Part shown: positions 1-8,025 of the stretch, piece by piece
Numbering within the stretch: the stretch's first letter is position 1
How the letters are laid out: each line of letters begins with the position of its first letter
Origin: a bacterium 1XD42-1
Lineage (GTDB): Bacteria; Bacillota; Clostridia; Oscillospirales; Ruminococcaceae
Reading direction: 5' to 3'
DNA length: 64,000 bases
Assembly (NCBI GenBank): GCA_003612625.1
Contig: RAZJ01000001.1
Span: 124,001-188,000, forward strand
The notes under the pieces: generated by a model
Told to the model about the DNA's origin: nothing
The model's input: the letters and a program-made list of their open reading frames with translations, nothing else
Database searches by the model: none
Made by a program: the position numbers and the translations under genes

Positions 1-516
1 ACACCAGGAGTCCTGGATATAGCCGGTGAGCCTTTGATAAGCGCTGGTTAAGATAGCGATTTCAATTTCTGTAAAATCTCGTGTGAGGGCATAGCCATCT
101 CCGGAACCGCCCAGCAGGCGGTCAATCATGAAAAAGCCGATATTGGTAGACATATCAACCATCATAGTTGATTCATTCATATTGCGGATTTTCGGCTGCA
201 TATCTATCAAGCCAATCAAGGCATTATCGGGCAAAGCGTTATTAAATTCGTAATAACTTTGTTCCTCTACTTGCAAGACACTGACTTCAGAGAAGACACG
301 CAAAATTCCGGAAAAATAGTTGGACAACAAACGTGATAAATTTTCGTGAAGGCTATCCATTGTGCGGAGCTGTTCTTTGGTAAACTTTTTCGGAGAATTG
401 AAGTCATATTCCCTGATCTTTTTCTCATTTTTGTCCTTGTCATCGGTGCTTACTTCACCGGAATTGATGCCTTTGAGCAAAGCATCTATTTGGCTTTGCG
501 TCAGTATTTCCGGCAT
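1..516 (-). CDS. fliM: flagellar motor switch protein FliM, N-terminal part (truncated by window edge)
   Basis: FliM sits in the cytoplasmic C-ring; it binds phospho-CheY and sets the direction of flagellar rotation. The visible 172 codons start with MPEILTQSQIDALL, the N-terminal CheY-binding segment typical of FliM, followed by the middle domain with a GGSG-type turn (LLGGSGDGY). A strong ribosome binding site (AAGGAGGTGAGG) lies 6-8 bases before the ATG at 516, which fixes the start. The gene is the last visible member of the minus-strand flagellar operon and follows motB by 33 bases. The 3' half lies outside the window. No fliL is found between motB and fliM, although many related operons have it there. 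Confidence 0.95.
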   Translation of the reverse strand, partial: MPEILTQSQIDALLKGINSGEVSTDDKDKNEKKIREYDFNSPKKFTKEQLRTMDSLHENLSRLLSNYFSGILRVFSEVSVLQVEEQSYYEFNNALPDNALIGLIDMQPKIRNMNESTMMVDMSTNIGFFMIDRLLGGSGDGYALTRDFTEIEIAILTSAYQRLTGYIQDSWC

Positions 517-549
517 AAGGCCCTCACCTCCTTTCTCATGATTCCTTCT

Positions 550-1599
550 CTAAGTTCCTTGGGCTTCTTCCAAAGCCTGAGCAGCCGCCTCAATTTGTTC
601 CGGGCTGACATTCGCCGGAACTGGTACAGGCGGTGCCGGGGTTTCCGGGGGTTCCTGAGGTGCTGGGATATCCGGGCCTGATGCGGGGGATTCCGGAGCA
701 GAGGCTTCATCATCTGTCAGCAGGTTATCCGGCGGGACAACCGGCTGTGATTCCTGTGGCGTATCGTCATAGAGCTGTACGTCCAAAGTACGGTTTAAAA
801 TTGCCAAAAGTTCGCCGGGGCTGCTGCTGGCATAATCGACGCCTAAAATCTGAATATCCACCCGCCGGTTTTTGGCACGGCCTTGTTCCGTTTCATTGCT
901 GGCAACGGGATGGTTTTTACCCCAGCCATTTGTCATGAGCTTTTTGGGGGAAACACCTGTTTGTTCTTCAAAATATGTAGCAACGCCATTGGCCCGGAGG
1001 GAAGACAGATCCCAGTCATTGACATTATAATCATCCCAGCCGGGGATAGCCGCTGTATGGCCATTGATACGGATCATAAAGATCTGCTGTTCAGCCGCCT
1101 TAAACAAGCCGCCTAAATAATTCAAAATATCATAGCTTGACTGGCGCAGGCGGTAGCTGTCGCCATCAAAGAACAAATTATTATCAAAAGTGAGATAAAC
1201 TGCATTTTCGCCTTCGGTTTCCATTTGGACAGCTTCTTCCAAATTATTCTCCTGCAAGAACTCCTGAATTGCTTCTGCTAAGTCCTGCATATCTTCAATT
1301 TCTTTTTCGACAGCCTGAGCCGTAAGGGAAGGAGAATCATTTTCCCCATCTTCTGACATTGTCCCTTTTTCGCCCACGGCAGGAGCATAGTCGCTGCCAT
1401 CTCCGGCAGGAATGAGGATAATTTGGGAGGTGTTGCCCTCCTTATTGGAAAAAGCTTTGATCAACATTTCCCACTTTTCATTATCCACCGTAGACATACT
1501 GAAAAGCAGGATAAAAAATGTGAGGAGCAGCGTTACAAGGTCACCATAGGTGTCCATATAACTATAACCGCCTTCATCATCCCGCTTTTTCTTCGCCAT
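550..1599 (-). CDS. motB: flagellar motor stator protein MotB
   Basis: MotB anchors the stator to peptidoglycan and forms the proton or sodium channel with MotA. The N-terminus is basic (MAKKKRDDEGG), followed by one membrane helix containing the ion-binding Asp in DTYGDLVTLLLTFFILLF. The C-terminal OmpA-like peptidoglycan-binding domain is clear (INGHTA, then RANGVATYFEEQTG and GRAKNRRVDI). A proline- and glutamate-rich tail of about 75 residues follows it and is longer than usual. I chose the ATG at 1599 (349 aa) because GGAGGTGG precedes it; upstream in-frame codons back to 1629 lack such a site. A separate promoter-like sequence and a hairpin lie between motA and this gene. Confidence 0.95.
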   Translation of the reverse strand: MAKKKRDDEGGYSYMDTYGDLVTLLLTFFILLFSMSTVDNEKWEMLIKAFSNKEGNTSQIILIPAGDGSDYAPAVGEKGTMSEDGENDSPSLTAQAVEKEIEDMQDLAEAIQEFLQENNLEEAVQMETEGENAVYLTFDNNLFFDGDSYRLRQSSYDILNYLGGLFKAAEQQIFMIRINGHTAAIPGWDDYNVNDWDLSSLRANGVATYFEEQTGVSPKKLMTNGWGKNHPVASNETEQGRAKNRRVDIQILGVDYASSSPGELLAILNRTLDVQLYDDTPQESQPVVPPDNLLTDDEASAPESPASGPDIPAPQEPPETPAPPVPVPANVSPEQIEAAAQALEEAQGT

Positions 1600-1625
1600 T
1601 AAGCCACCTCCAATCCTAAGTAACA

Positions 1626-1654
1626 ACAATAAATGATTCTAAGCAAAATGTCAA
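1626..1654 (-). promoter_or_regulatory. possible internal sigmaA promoter before motB
   Basis: On the minus strand TTGACA (1649-1654) is followed after 17 bases by TATTGT (1626-1631), 27 bases before the motB ATG. The -35 is perfect, the -10 matches 4 of 6. It would let motB-fliM and downstream genes be transcribed apart from motA. Confidence 0.45.
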
Positions 1655-1690
1655 CGGGGGATGGGAAGTAATTTTTCCCAAGGGCCCCCG
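1655..1690 (-). other. stem-loop between motA and motB
   Basis: Two stacked arms, CGGGGG/CCCCCG and TGGGAA/TTCCCA, form a strong hairpin that directly abuts the -35 of the putative motB promoter. There is no T-run, so an RNA-processing or stability role is as likely as termination. Confidence 0.5.
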
Positions 1691-1711
1691 CAGCCGCAAA
1701 AAAAGTTAAAA

Positions 1712-2614
1712 TTATTCTTCCTCTTCGGCAGGAGCATTTTTACCTTTTTTGCCTTTTTTGGCTTTTTTCTCGTTTTTGATAACGAGCATCTGTAATTTTT
1801 CCTCAATAAATTTAGGGTTTTCACCGGCTTGAATCGCTTCGACACCTTCGCAAATCAAAACTTTACAGAGGTATTCTTCTTCGTGACGGACCCGCAATTT
1901 ATTAGAAATTGGGGAAAAGAACATATTAGCCATCAAAGAACCATAAAGCGTTGTCAACAAGGCAACCGCCATAGCAGGACCGATGGTGCTGGGGTCGTTC
2001 ATATCTTTTAACATCTTAACCAAGCCGATCAGGGTACCAATCATACCGAAACCGGGAGCGAACCCGCCGCCTTTATCATAGAAAGCGCGGGCCTGGGCAT
2101 GACGGTCGTCCAGATGTTCCAATTCCGCCTGGAGAAGATTATGTACTTTTTCCGGTTCAACGGAGTCAACAACAAGCATCAAACTGCTGCGCAAAAATTC
2201 ATCTTTACTTTCTGCCAACTTGTCCTCTAAGGAGAGCAGGCCCTTCATACGGGCTTCTTTGGCGAATTCCGTAATTTGGGCAATGTAGGTCTGCGAATCA
2301 TATTTCGTAGGCATCAAAGCAATTTTCATATGCTTACCGATCTGGCCGAAAGCGCTGGCCGGGAAAGCAATCATCAAAGCTGCGATGGTACCGCCCACGG
2401 TAATGGAAATACTTGGAACGTCAACGAAGCTTTTCGACGCGCCAAAATCGACAACTTTATATTCCGGATCGGCTTTTTCCTCCTCTGTGCTTGGAAGGCC
2501 GTTCCAAACGATGCCAAAAATGACCAAAATAATACCAGCTATCCAGCCGACCAGCGTCATGGCATCAAATGAGCTGTTACCTTTGCCTTTTTTTGGTGCT
2601 TTTTCTTTAGCCAC
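1712..2614 (-). CDS. motA: flagellar motor stator protein MotA
   Basis: MotA is the ring-forming stator subunit that couples ion flow to torque on FliG. The 300-residue protein has four hydrophobic segments: one near residues 19-37, one at about 70-90, and the pair flanking PGFGMIGTLIGLVKML and VALLTTLYGSLMANMFF. The last pair is the family signature. The N-terminus (MAKEKAPKKGKG) and C-terminus (KKAKKGKKGKNAPAEEEE) carry lysine- and charge-rich extensions. The start is a GTG at 2614 with AAGGGGG about 9 bases upstream. It overlaps the end of flbD by 8 bases, implying translational coupling. Confidence 0.95.
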   Translation of the reverse strand: MAKEKAPKKGKGNSSFDAMTLVGWIAGIILVIFGIVWNGLPSTEEEKADPEYKVVDFGASKSFVDVPSISITVGGTIAALMIAFPASAFGQIGKHMKIALMPTKYDSQTYIAQITEFAKEARMKGLLSLEDKLAESKDEFLRSSLMLVVDSVEPEKVHNLLQAELEHLDDRHAQARAFYDKGGGFAPGFGMIGTLIGLVKMLKDMNDPSTIGPAMAVALLTTLYGSLMANMFFSPISNKLRVRHEEEYLCKVLICEGVEAIQAGENPKFIEEKLQMLVIKNEKKAKKGKKGKNAPAEEEE

Positions 2615-2819
2615 GAATATGTTCCCCCTTTACCAAATCCCCAAAAATCTCACGCTTAAACTGCTTGGTCAAGGCAATGACTTGAGCCATAGGCTCTTTT
2701 ACAATATAAATTGTGCCATTTGCCAAGTGAATTGTGGTGTCTGGGGTTTCCTGGATCGTTTCGATCAGATCGCAGTTCAGTGCGAACTTTACATCGTTGA
2801 GTTTTGTTAGTATGATCAT
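2607..2819 (-). CDS. flbD: flagellar operon protein FlbD (SwrD-like)
   Basis: A small 70-residue cytoplasmic protein of the FlbD family, found beside flgE and motA in Firmicutes and spirochetes. The homologue SwrD of Bacillus is reported to increase flagellar torque. The sequence begins MIILTKLND and contains IETIQETPDTTIHLANG and YIVKE, matching the family pattern of a short beta-rich domain. I take the ATG at 2819 rather than the GTG one codon upstream because family members begin with the equivalent of MIILT. Its 3' end overlaps motA. A long hairpin separates it from flgE. Confidence 0.88.
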   Translation of the reverse strand: MIILTKLNDVKFALNCDLIETIQETPDTTIHLANGTIYIVKEPMAQVIALTKQFKREIFGDLVKGEHIRG

Positions 2820-2870
2820 CACGCTTCCCCTTCCGGGGCTGCCGCCCCTTCCTCATCCTTTCCGCTGCCG

Positions 2871-2916
2871 CGGTCAACAGGAAAGATTTGACAAGGGCTG
2901 TCTTTCCCATTGACCG
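2871..2916 (-). other. long stem-loop between flgE and flbD
   Basis: CGGTCAA/TTGACCG and GGAAAGA/TCTTTCC form two 7-bp helices separated by a symmetric 2x2 internal loop (CA/CA), closing a 14-base loop. No T-run follows. It lies in the 130-base gap after flgE, so it probably acts as an mRNA stabiliser or processing boundary in the operon. Confidence 0.6.
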
Positions 2917-2951
2917 GGGCAGCGCCCGGCTGGACGCCGCCCTTTCAAAGT

Positions 2952-4712
2952 TTACCGTTTCAGGTTTACCAGTTCTTCCAGCATGGTGTCCGTTACCGTA
3001 ATGATACGGCCGTTGGCCTGGTAGCCGCGCTGGGTCTTGATCATGTCGGTGAATTCCCTTGCCAAGTCCACGTTGGACATTTCCAAAGCGCCGGCAACAA
3101 GCTGGCCGGAACCTTTTTCGCCCGGTTTGGTGATGGTCATGCCGCCTGTGTTCGGCGAGGAGGTGAAGTAGGTGCCGCCCGCTTCGCCCAAGCCTGATGG
3201 ATTGACGAAAACCGCCACGTCAATCCGACCCAAAATTACGTCGCCCAATAAACTGTGCTGACCGCTGATAACACCGTCTGTCCCGATAGATACACCTGTC
3301 AAGCTGTCAATTCCTTGAGGGCCTCCTTTGGTGCCGCCGCTCAAAACAATAGTCTTGCTGGATAAACAATGCGCTTCTGGCTGTTTAGAAGCTGTAACAT
3401 TTAATTCAAATTTAGTAGCATCAGTAGCATTTGCTGCACCTACATTTTTTACATCTAACTCATCAGTCAGATCCTTTTGCGTATATGCCGTTTTTCCATC
3501 TTCTTTTAATCCAAAACCAATCCGATCCTCATCTAAATATTTGCTTATATCTGGAATTTTAAGTGTAAGATAATCATTCTTTGTTTTATCATTTGGATTA
3601 TATAAAATGAGACTTTGTGATCCTTCCGCTATCGAAGAAGTTGTTCCGGTATACGTAACATCGCCTAGTTTCATTTCCACTGTTAAAACAGGGGCCTTAT
3701 ACGCAACATTGTTATCTGGGTCTGCCTTAGTGCCCGCCGTAAATTTTACTGTAACAGTCCCGTCTGTGGCACCTACAACGGATGCATTATCACCAAATTT
3801 ACTACCAAATCCATCACTATCAATACGATAGCCCTTTTGTGTAAAATCTGCTGATGTTCCACTTATAGTACCTTGTGTTACTTTTTTGCTTGTGTTACAC
3901 AATTCTTCTCCAGTAAGACCACTTCCCCAATCCAAGCCACTCGTAATTGTAAAATTTCCAGCAGGATGATCGGATTGTGTCTTTTCCTGACAGGCTTTCT
4001 TGATAGCATCATTTACTTTAGTGCTAAGATCACTGTCACTTGTAAATTTCATATTTCCATTTAATCTGACAACGATACCGCTATCGGTAACTTCTGCTAC
4101 ACATTCTTGATTAGATGGCATAGACTTGTCGGAAACAAAAGAAATACCTACATTACCTTCATCAGTAGTATTTTCTGCTGTAATCGTCCAAAGTACACCG
4201 TCAATAGTTTCCTCTGCTTTTGCTGCTGCCGGGTTTACACTACCCAAGTTTACTTGAATTTTCTCGCTGCCTGGGTCTTTACCGAAGGGGTCGCCGTTGG
4301 TTCCCAAAACAAAGTTACCTTTTGAGTCAACCAGGTTGCCGTTTGCATCAAAATTGAGCTGACCGGCACGGGTATAATACTTATTGCCGTCAGCGTCCAT
4401 GATCTGCAAAAAGCCCTCACCATCCAGAGCCACGTCCATGGTCATATCTGTCTGGGTAAAGGACTGCCTAGTCATCATCAAGTCAACGCTGCGGACCTGG
4501 GCACCGACACCGATCTGGCTGTGGTTGACACCGCCCCGGGTGGAAGATGCCGCAGAAGCGCCCCGCAAACTTTGATAATAAATATCAGAAAAAGTGGTAC
4601 GGCTTCCCTTAAAACCGTAAGTGTTGACGTTCGCAATATTATTGCCGATAGTATCCATTGCAGTTTGGTGGCTGCGCATACCGGATACGCCGGAATACAT
4701 GGATCTTACCAT
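2952..4712 (-). CDS. flgE: flagellar hook protein FlgE
   Basis: FlgE polymerises into the hook joining rod and filament. The N-terminus (MVRSMYSGVSGMRSHQTAMD, then GNNIANVNTYGFKGSRTTFSD) and the C-terminus (GALEMSNVDLAREFTDMI, then QRGYQANGRII) are the conserved D0 regions. At 586 residues it is well above the roughly 400 of enteric FlgE. The extra length sits in the middle (about 3340-4190 on the DNA), which is clearly more AT-rich than the flanks, as expected for a fast-evolving surface domain. The ATG at 4712 has GGAG 14 bases upstream, a long spacing. It is exported by the flagellar type III system; FlgD caps it during growth and FliK sets hook length. Confidence 0.96.
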   Translation of the reverse strand: MVRSMYSGVSGMRSHQTAMDTIGNNIANVNTYGFKGSRTTFSDIYYQSLRGASAASSTRGGVNHSQIGVGAQVRSVDLMMTRQSFTQTDMTMDVALDGEGFLQIMDADGNKYYTRAGQLNFDANGNLVDSKGNFVLGTNGDPFGKDPGSEKIQVNLGSVNPAAAKAEETIDGVLWTITAENTTDEGNVGISFVSDKSMPSNQECVAEVTDSGIVVRLNGNMKFTSDSDLSTKVNDAIKKACQEKTQSDHPAGNFTITSGLDWGSGLTGEELCNTSKKVTQGTISGTSADFTQKGYRIDSDGFGSKFGDNASVVGATDGTVTVKFTAGTKADPDNNVAYKAPVLTVEMKLGDVTYTGTTSSIAEGSQSLILYNPNDKTKNDYLTLKIPDISKYLDEDRIGFGLKEDGKTAYTQKDLTDELDVKNVGAANATDATKFELNVTASKQPEAHCLSSKTIVLSGGTKGGPQGIDSLTGVSIGTDGVISGQHSLLGDVILGRIDVAVFVNPSGLGEAGGTYFTSSPNTGGMTITKPGEKGSGQLVAGALEMSNVDLAREFTDMIKTQRGYQANGRIITVTDTMLEELVNLKR

Positions 4713-4761
4713 ATTCTAATTGCACGCTCCTTTTTTAAATAAACCGGTGCGCGGTGGGATA

Positions 4762-4789
4762 GGCGGCCTTTCCGTCGTTCCAGGCCGCC
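4762..4789 (-). other. GC-rich stem-loop upstream of flgE
   Basis: GGCGGCCT and AGGCCGCC form a perfect 8-bp stem around a 12-base loop in the 100-base gap before flgE. Together with the hairpin at 2871-2916 it brackets the flgE cistron. Confidence 0.55.
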
Positions 4790-4815
4790 ATGCTTTCCCG
4801 CATTTGGGGCCAAGC

Positions 4816-5214
4816 TTACACAATCACCGCACCGTCGATATTGGTAAACACATTCCCTTTTAATTCGTCCCCATTGACTGTGGTAATAACCTTATTATTT
4901 TTGACACTGACAATAAAAGCTGTCCGGTCTACCAAAATCAGTGTATCATTCAGTCCTTTTTTCTGCGCAATTTTCATTCCCTGGCCTAACCGATCCAAGC
5001 TGTTTTCAGAGATTTGGATGTTCCGTTCCGCCACACGATTTACCGCATGTTTGGAAAACGCCACGCCGCTTCCCTGCAGCTTGCTTTCCAGCAACGCCTG
5101 GAAGGATTCCTGTCCTGCCGCTGTATACTGCCCTGTTGATGCCGATTCCCTGGCCTGGGGCGTCCCCGTAACAATAGGGACGGAAAGGCGTCTGAGGGCA
5201 ATTTGATCGCCCAT
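4816..5214 (-). CDS. flagellar operon protein, TIGR02530-like
   Basis: A 132-residue protein of the small family named only as flagellar operon protein (TIGR02530), usually encoded between flgD and flgE as here. The recognisable core is FQALLESKLQ, FSKHAVNRVAERNIQI, and the C-terminal LVDRTAFIVSVKNNKVITTV. The HAxxRxxERxI motif is the family hallmark. Its molecular role is unknown; its position suggests help with hook assembly or substrate switching. GAGGAG precedes the ATG at 5214. It follows flgD after 18 bases and is likely translated from the same mRNA. Confidence 0.85.
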   Translation of the reverse strand: MGDQIALRRLSVPIVTGTPQARESASTGQYTAAGQESFQALLESKLQGSGVAFSKHAVNRVAERNIQISENSLDRLGQGMKIAQKKGLNDTLILVDRTAFIVSVKNNKVITTVNGDELKGNVFTNIDGAVIV

Positions 5215-5232
5215 CTCTACATCCGCTCCTCG

Positions 5233-6018
5233 TTACATTTTAACCTGCGTTGTCTGGTACATATATTTTACGCCGCCAGGACTGGTTGCCACAATCCCGA
5301 CATAATAAGTCTTGCCAGGCTCCAGCTCGTCAATTTCCATGCTGCGCCGTTCGGAATCGTCTGCTTTTTCTGTGCTTCCGGCATAAGTGGCCTTTTTCTC
5401 CATGTCTTCTACACTGTTCATGTCCGTTTTTTCTGTGGAATAATAAACCTGATAAACAATGTTCTTTTCTTCATCGCCGGTTACTTTCGGAGCATCCCAC
5501 CGGATACGGATATAATCTGTACCTTTGCTTGTAACATAAACCGGATTGGTTTTCAGCTTGTCATATTCGTCACTGTCATCGGCTCCCGGTACGCCTACAT
5601 TCATAATTTCACTTAATTTGTAGCCCTTACCGTTGACATAAGCGAGATATTCATTATTGTCCAGTGTGACTTTTTCCACAATGCCCGTTTCTTTTTTAAC
5701 GGAACCGCCAATGCCTAAAGTAGCTACTGTGGCTTGCTTGCCAACTAAGCTCATAGCATAATTGGTCTTGGAATAATAGGCTAACTGTTCCATCTGCTGG
5801 ATGGTGGACATCTGCGCCATTTGGGTAATATAGTTTGCTGCGCTGTTGCTCTGGCTGCCGCCGTCGCTTCCCATAAAATCCTGATTCTTCATTTCCGCAA
5901 TCATCAGCTGCAGAAAATCCGCCATTGTCAAAGACTGGTTTTCACTTTCAAAGGGGGTATTAACCGTAATACCATTATATTGGGTGGTGCCGTCAGTGGA
6001 AAACCGTACTTCTCCCAT
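5233..6018 (-). CDS. flgD: flagellar hook capping protein FlgD
   Basis: FlgD forms the scaffold cap on the growing hook and is needed for FlgE polymerisation. The N-terminal region has the diagnostic MADFLQLMIAEMKNQDFM followed by QMAQMSTIQQMEQL. The middle carries a FlgD tudor-like/Ig region (VGKQATVATLG, GIVEKVTLDN). The C-terminus has an unusual fibronectin type III-like module (ELEPGKTYYVGIVATSPGG), giving 261 residues. I chose the ATG at 6018 because AGGAGG lies 7 bases before it; an in-frame GTG at 6036 overlaps that site. It lies between fliK and the TIGR02530 gene. Confidence 0.93.
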   Translation of the reverse strand: MGEVRFSTDGTTQYNGITVNTPFESENQSLTMADFLQLMIAEMKNQDFMGSDGGSQSNSAANYITQMAQMSTIQQMEQLAYYSKTNYAMSLVGKQATVATLGIGGSVKKETGIVEKVTLDNNEYLAYVNGKGYKLSEIMNVGVPGADDSDEYDKLKTNPVYVTSKGTDYIRIRWDAPKVTGDEEKNIVYQVYYSTEKTDMNSVEDMEKKATYAGSTEKADDSERRSMEIDELEPGKTYYVGIVATSPGGVKYMYQTTQVKM

Positions 6019-6053
6019 ATGATTTCCTCCTTTCACATGATCCTGATTTTCAA

Positions 6054-7391
6054 TTAAATATATTGGTCAATGGTTTCCGATCCCTGGAAAACCGGGCTTT
6101 GGATTTCCCCATTTTCCTCCTGATCGTCATACCAGATCCCACCATGATTATGGCCTTGCTGCTGGGCCGGCTGATCCTGATTGCCATGGAACTGTTCCCC
6201 AAAAGCTCCGCCAAAACGGGCTGCCGCATCTTCTTTGCCGCTGATAATGGGAGCAACTTCCACTTCATAGGGCTTCATAGCCTCCCGCAAACTGGAAAGC
6301 TGTGCTTCCAGCATCCGCTGGGTTTCCACATTGGAAGCCGCAATGCTTAAAGTCATTTTGCCTGCGGTTTCAAGTAATTTTACAGTCAGTTCGCCTAAAC
6401 CTTCTGGTTTTAATTTTAGCACAAATTCACTATCTGGCCCCTGTGATAGGTTCGCCATGAGGCCATCCTGAACCTGTTTTAAAAAGTTAGCTGCTTCCAA
6501 ATCATAGAAGCTGGAAACGGTTTTCATAGCAAACATACTGGAGCTTTTCAAAAAGATTCCTGCATCAACCTGCTGCTGTAAAAACTCAATATCTGTTGTT
6601 CCTTTATTTTTCCCGCTTCCAAAAGTTTTTTTAGCCTGTTCCACTGCCATCCGGAACTGCCGCTGCATATCCAAAGCTGTCTGGGCATCTCCCTGGCCAT
6701 TTTGGGACTGGCCTTTCGTATAAGAAGCAGACAAAGGATTTAATGTCTGGAGCAGTTCTACAAAAGAATCCTTATCTGATTTCGCCAATTCTGCCAAAGA
6801 CTGGGCGTCTTTAAGCAAAGGAAATTCTTGGATTGTGTTGTCTTTTTCCATCAGCCGCTGGATTGCAACCATAACAGCCGTTGCAGGAGAAAGCTGTGTC
6901 TGTTCAAACTGCCCGCCGCCTGCCATTTCTTCCGTCAAGTCATTTAAACTGTAATTTGGGTTCACTTCTAAAAATGCCATCATCAGCATTAAAGCAAACC
7001 GTTGTTCCGGATCGTTGCAGCCTTCCAACAGTTCTTCCAAAAATTCCTTATCGGTTTTGGCTTCTACTTTGACGCTGAATTTCAACATAGCTGATAATAC
7101 AGTTCGGGTGACTTGAGATTGCACTTGAACTTCTTCCTGGACAACCTCTGTTTCCGGAGCTGTTACTGTTTCATTATCCTGCTCTGCCTTGGATACTTGA
7201 TCCGCCTGATTTTTCTGTGCAGCATTATTCTGTGTTTTTTGTGTCTGCTGGGCTGTAGTTTGATTTTTTTGCTGGGCGGCCTGCATGACATCTTTAAAGC
7301 TCTGCCCAGGTTTTGCTGTGGATGCTTGTTGGGGCAACACTTGCTGGATGTCCATTTGCGGCGCTTGTGGCTGTACTGCCGTAGCAGTCAT
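6054..7391 (-). CDS. fliK: flagellar hook-length control protein FliK
   Basis: FliK is the secreted molecular ruler that ends hook growth and switches the export gate to filament substrates. The N-terminal 110 residues are Gln/Ala/Thr-rich and low in complexity (QQKNQTTAQQTQKTQNNAAQ), typical for the disordered ruler part. The C-terminal Flg_hook domain is recognisable at about residues 330-400 (FVLKLKPEGLGELTVKL, MLEAQLSSLREAM). The whole is 445 residues. It lies between fliJ and flgD, the standard order. FliK evolves quickly, so the call rests mainly on the C-terminal domain and position. Confidence 0.92.
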   Translation of the reverse strand: MTATAVQPQAPQMDIQQVLPQQASTAKPGQSFKDVMQAAQQKNQTTAQQTQKTQNNAAQKNQADQVSKAEQDNETVTAPETEVVQEEVQVQSQVTRTVLSAMLKFSVKVEAKTDKEFLEELLEGCNDPEQRFALMLMMAFLEVNPNYSLNDLTEEMAGGGQFEQTQLSPATAVMVAIQRLMEKDNTIQEFPLLKDAQSLAELAKSDKDSFVELLQTLNPLSASYTKGQSQNGQGDAQTALDMQRQFRMAVEQAKKTFGSGKNKGTTDIEFLQQQVDAGIFLKSSSMFAMKTVSSFYDLEAANFLKQVQDGLMANLSQGPDSEFVLKLKPEGLGELTVKLLETAGKMTLSIAASNVETQRMLEAQLSSLREAMKPYEVEVAPIISGKEDAAARFGGAFGEQFHGNQDQPAQQQGHNHGGIWYDDQEENGEIQSPVFQGSETIDQYI

Positions 7392-7484
7392 TCTTTCACC
7401 TCCCCTTTCTAATCAAAGAAAGATAAAAATTTATTTACAATCACAGAAAAAGAGGATTTTTTATCCTTTTTTTCCGGTATTGCC

Positions 7485-7949
7485 TTATGAGGCTGCTTCC
7501 TCCGGGGCTTCTTCCCGGATATACTTGGAGGTTACCATTTCCATAATATTTTCCTGTTCTTCTTTCATCACTGTCTGGTTATATTCTTCTCGTTGCTTGT
7601 CCCGTAACTTCTCCAATCCGGAAACTTCTTGGGTGCGTTCTATCACAACAGCTAACTGTTTTGCTATTTGTTTTTCCAATTTTTCCTGTTCTTCCGTCAG
7701 TGCCTTAATATGCCGGTTGGTATTTTCAATATGATAAGCATAAGTGCGCAGTTCAAAAACAGAAATTCCCTGAGATGCCCTTTCACACCGTTCCTGATCT
7801 AATTGTACCAGATCTGCCTCTGCTTTTTCAATCCTTGTATCAACTGCATTTTTTTCTGCACGGATTTGCATTAGCCTGTTTTTTTCTTCTTCCAAAATGG
7901 AATCTTTATAGCGGAGCATTTTATCCAGGGTGAAATGAAACTTTTTCAT
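7485..7949 (-). CDS. fliJ: flagellar export protein FliJ
   Basis: FliJ is the coiled-coil stalk of the export ATPase and an escort for chaperones. The 154-residue product begins MKKFHFTLDKMLRYKDSI, the conserved N-terminal pattern. It is then almost entirely heptad-like helix rich in Glu, Lys, Gln and Arg. The ATG at 7949 is preferred over a TTG at 7964 since family members start at MKKF; GGGGGCGG is the likely ribosome binding site. It follows fliI by 76 bases, in the normal order fliH-fliI-fliJ-fliK. Confidence 0.9.
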   Translation of the reverse strand: MKKFHFTLDKMLRYKDSILEEEKNRLMQIRAEKNAVDTRIEKAEADLVQLDQERCERASQGISVFELRTYAYHIENTNRHIKALTEEQEKLEKQIAKQLAVVIERTQEVSGLEKLRDKQREEYNQTVMKEEQENIMEMVTSKYIREEAPEEAAS

Positions 7950-8025
7950 TGGAACCGCCCCCAATGTATTTTATTCTATGAAGCACTTTTTGCTCTCATG
8001 CCTGTCTTGCCCGGGAATTTTATTT

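Noticed and set aside
2276-2810. Plus-strand reading frames within motA and flbD
   Set aside because: They mirror the minus-strand genes, have no ribosome binding site and no family pattern; the same holds for most plus-strand frames of 1-31000.
4640-4665. GCCGATAG inside flgE resembling a sigma28 -10
   Set aside because: It lies on the plus strand within coding sequence with no -35 and no gene downstream in that direction.
4816-5206. Plus-strand frame of 138 codons opposite the TIGR02530 gene
   Set aside because: The minus-strand frame matches a known flagellar family and has a good ribosome binding site.
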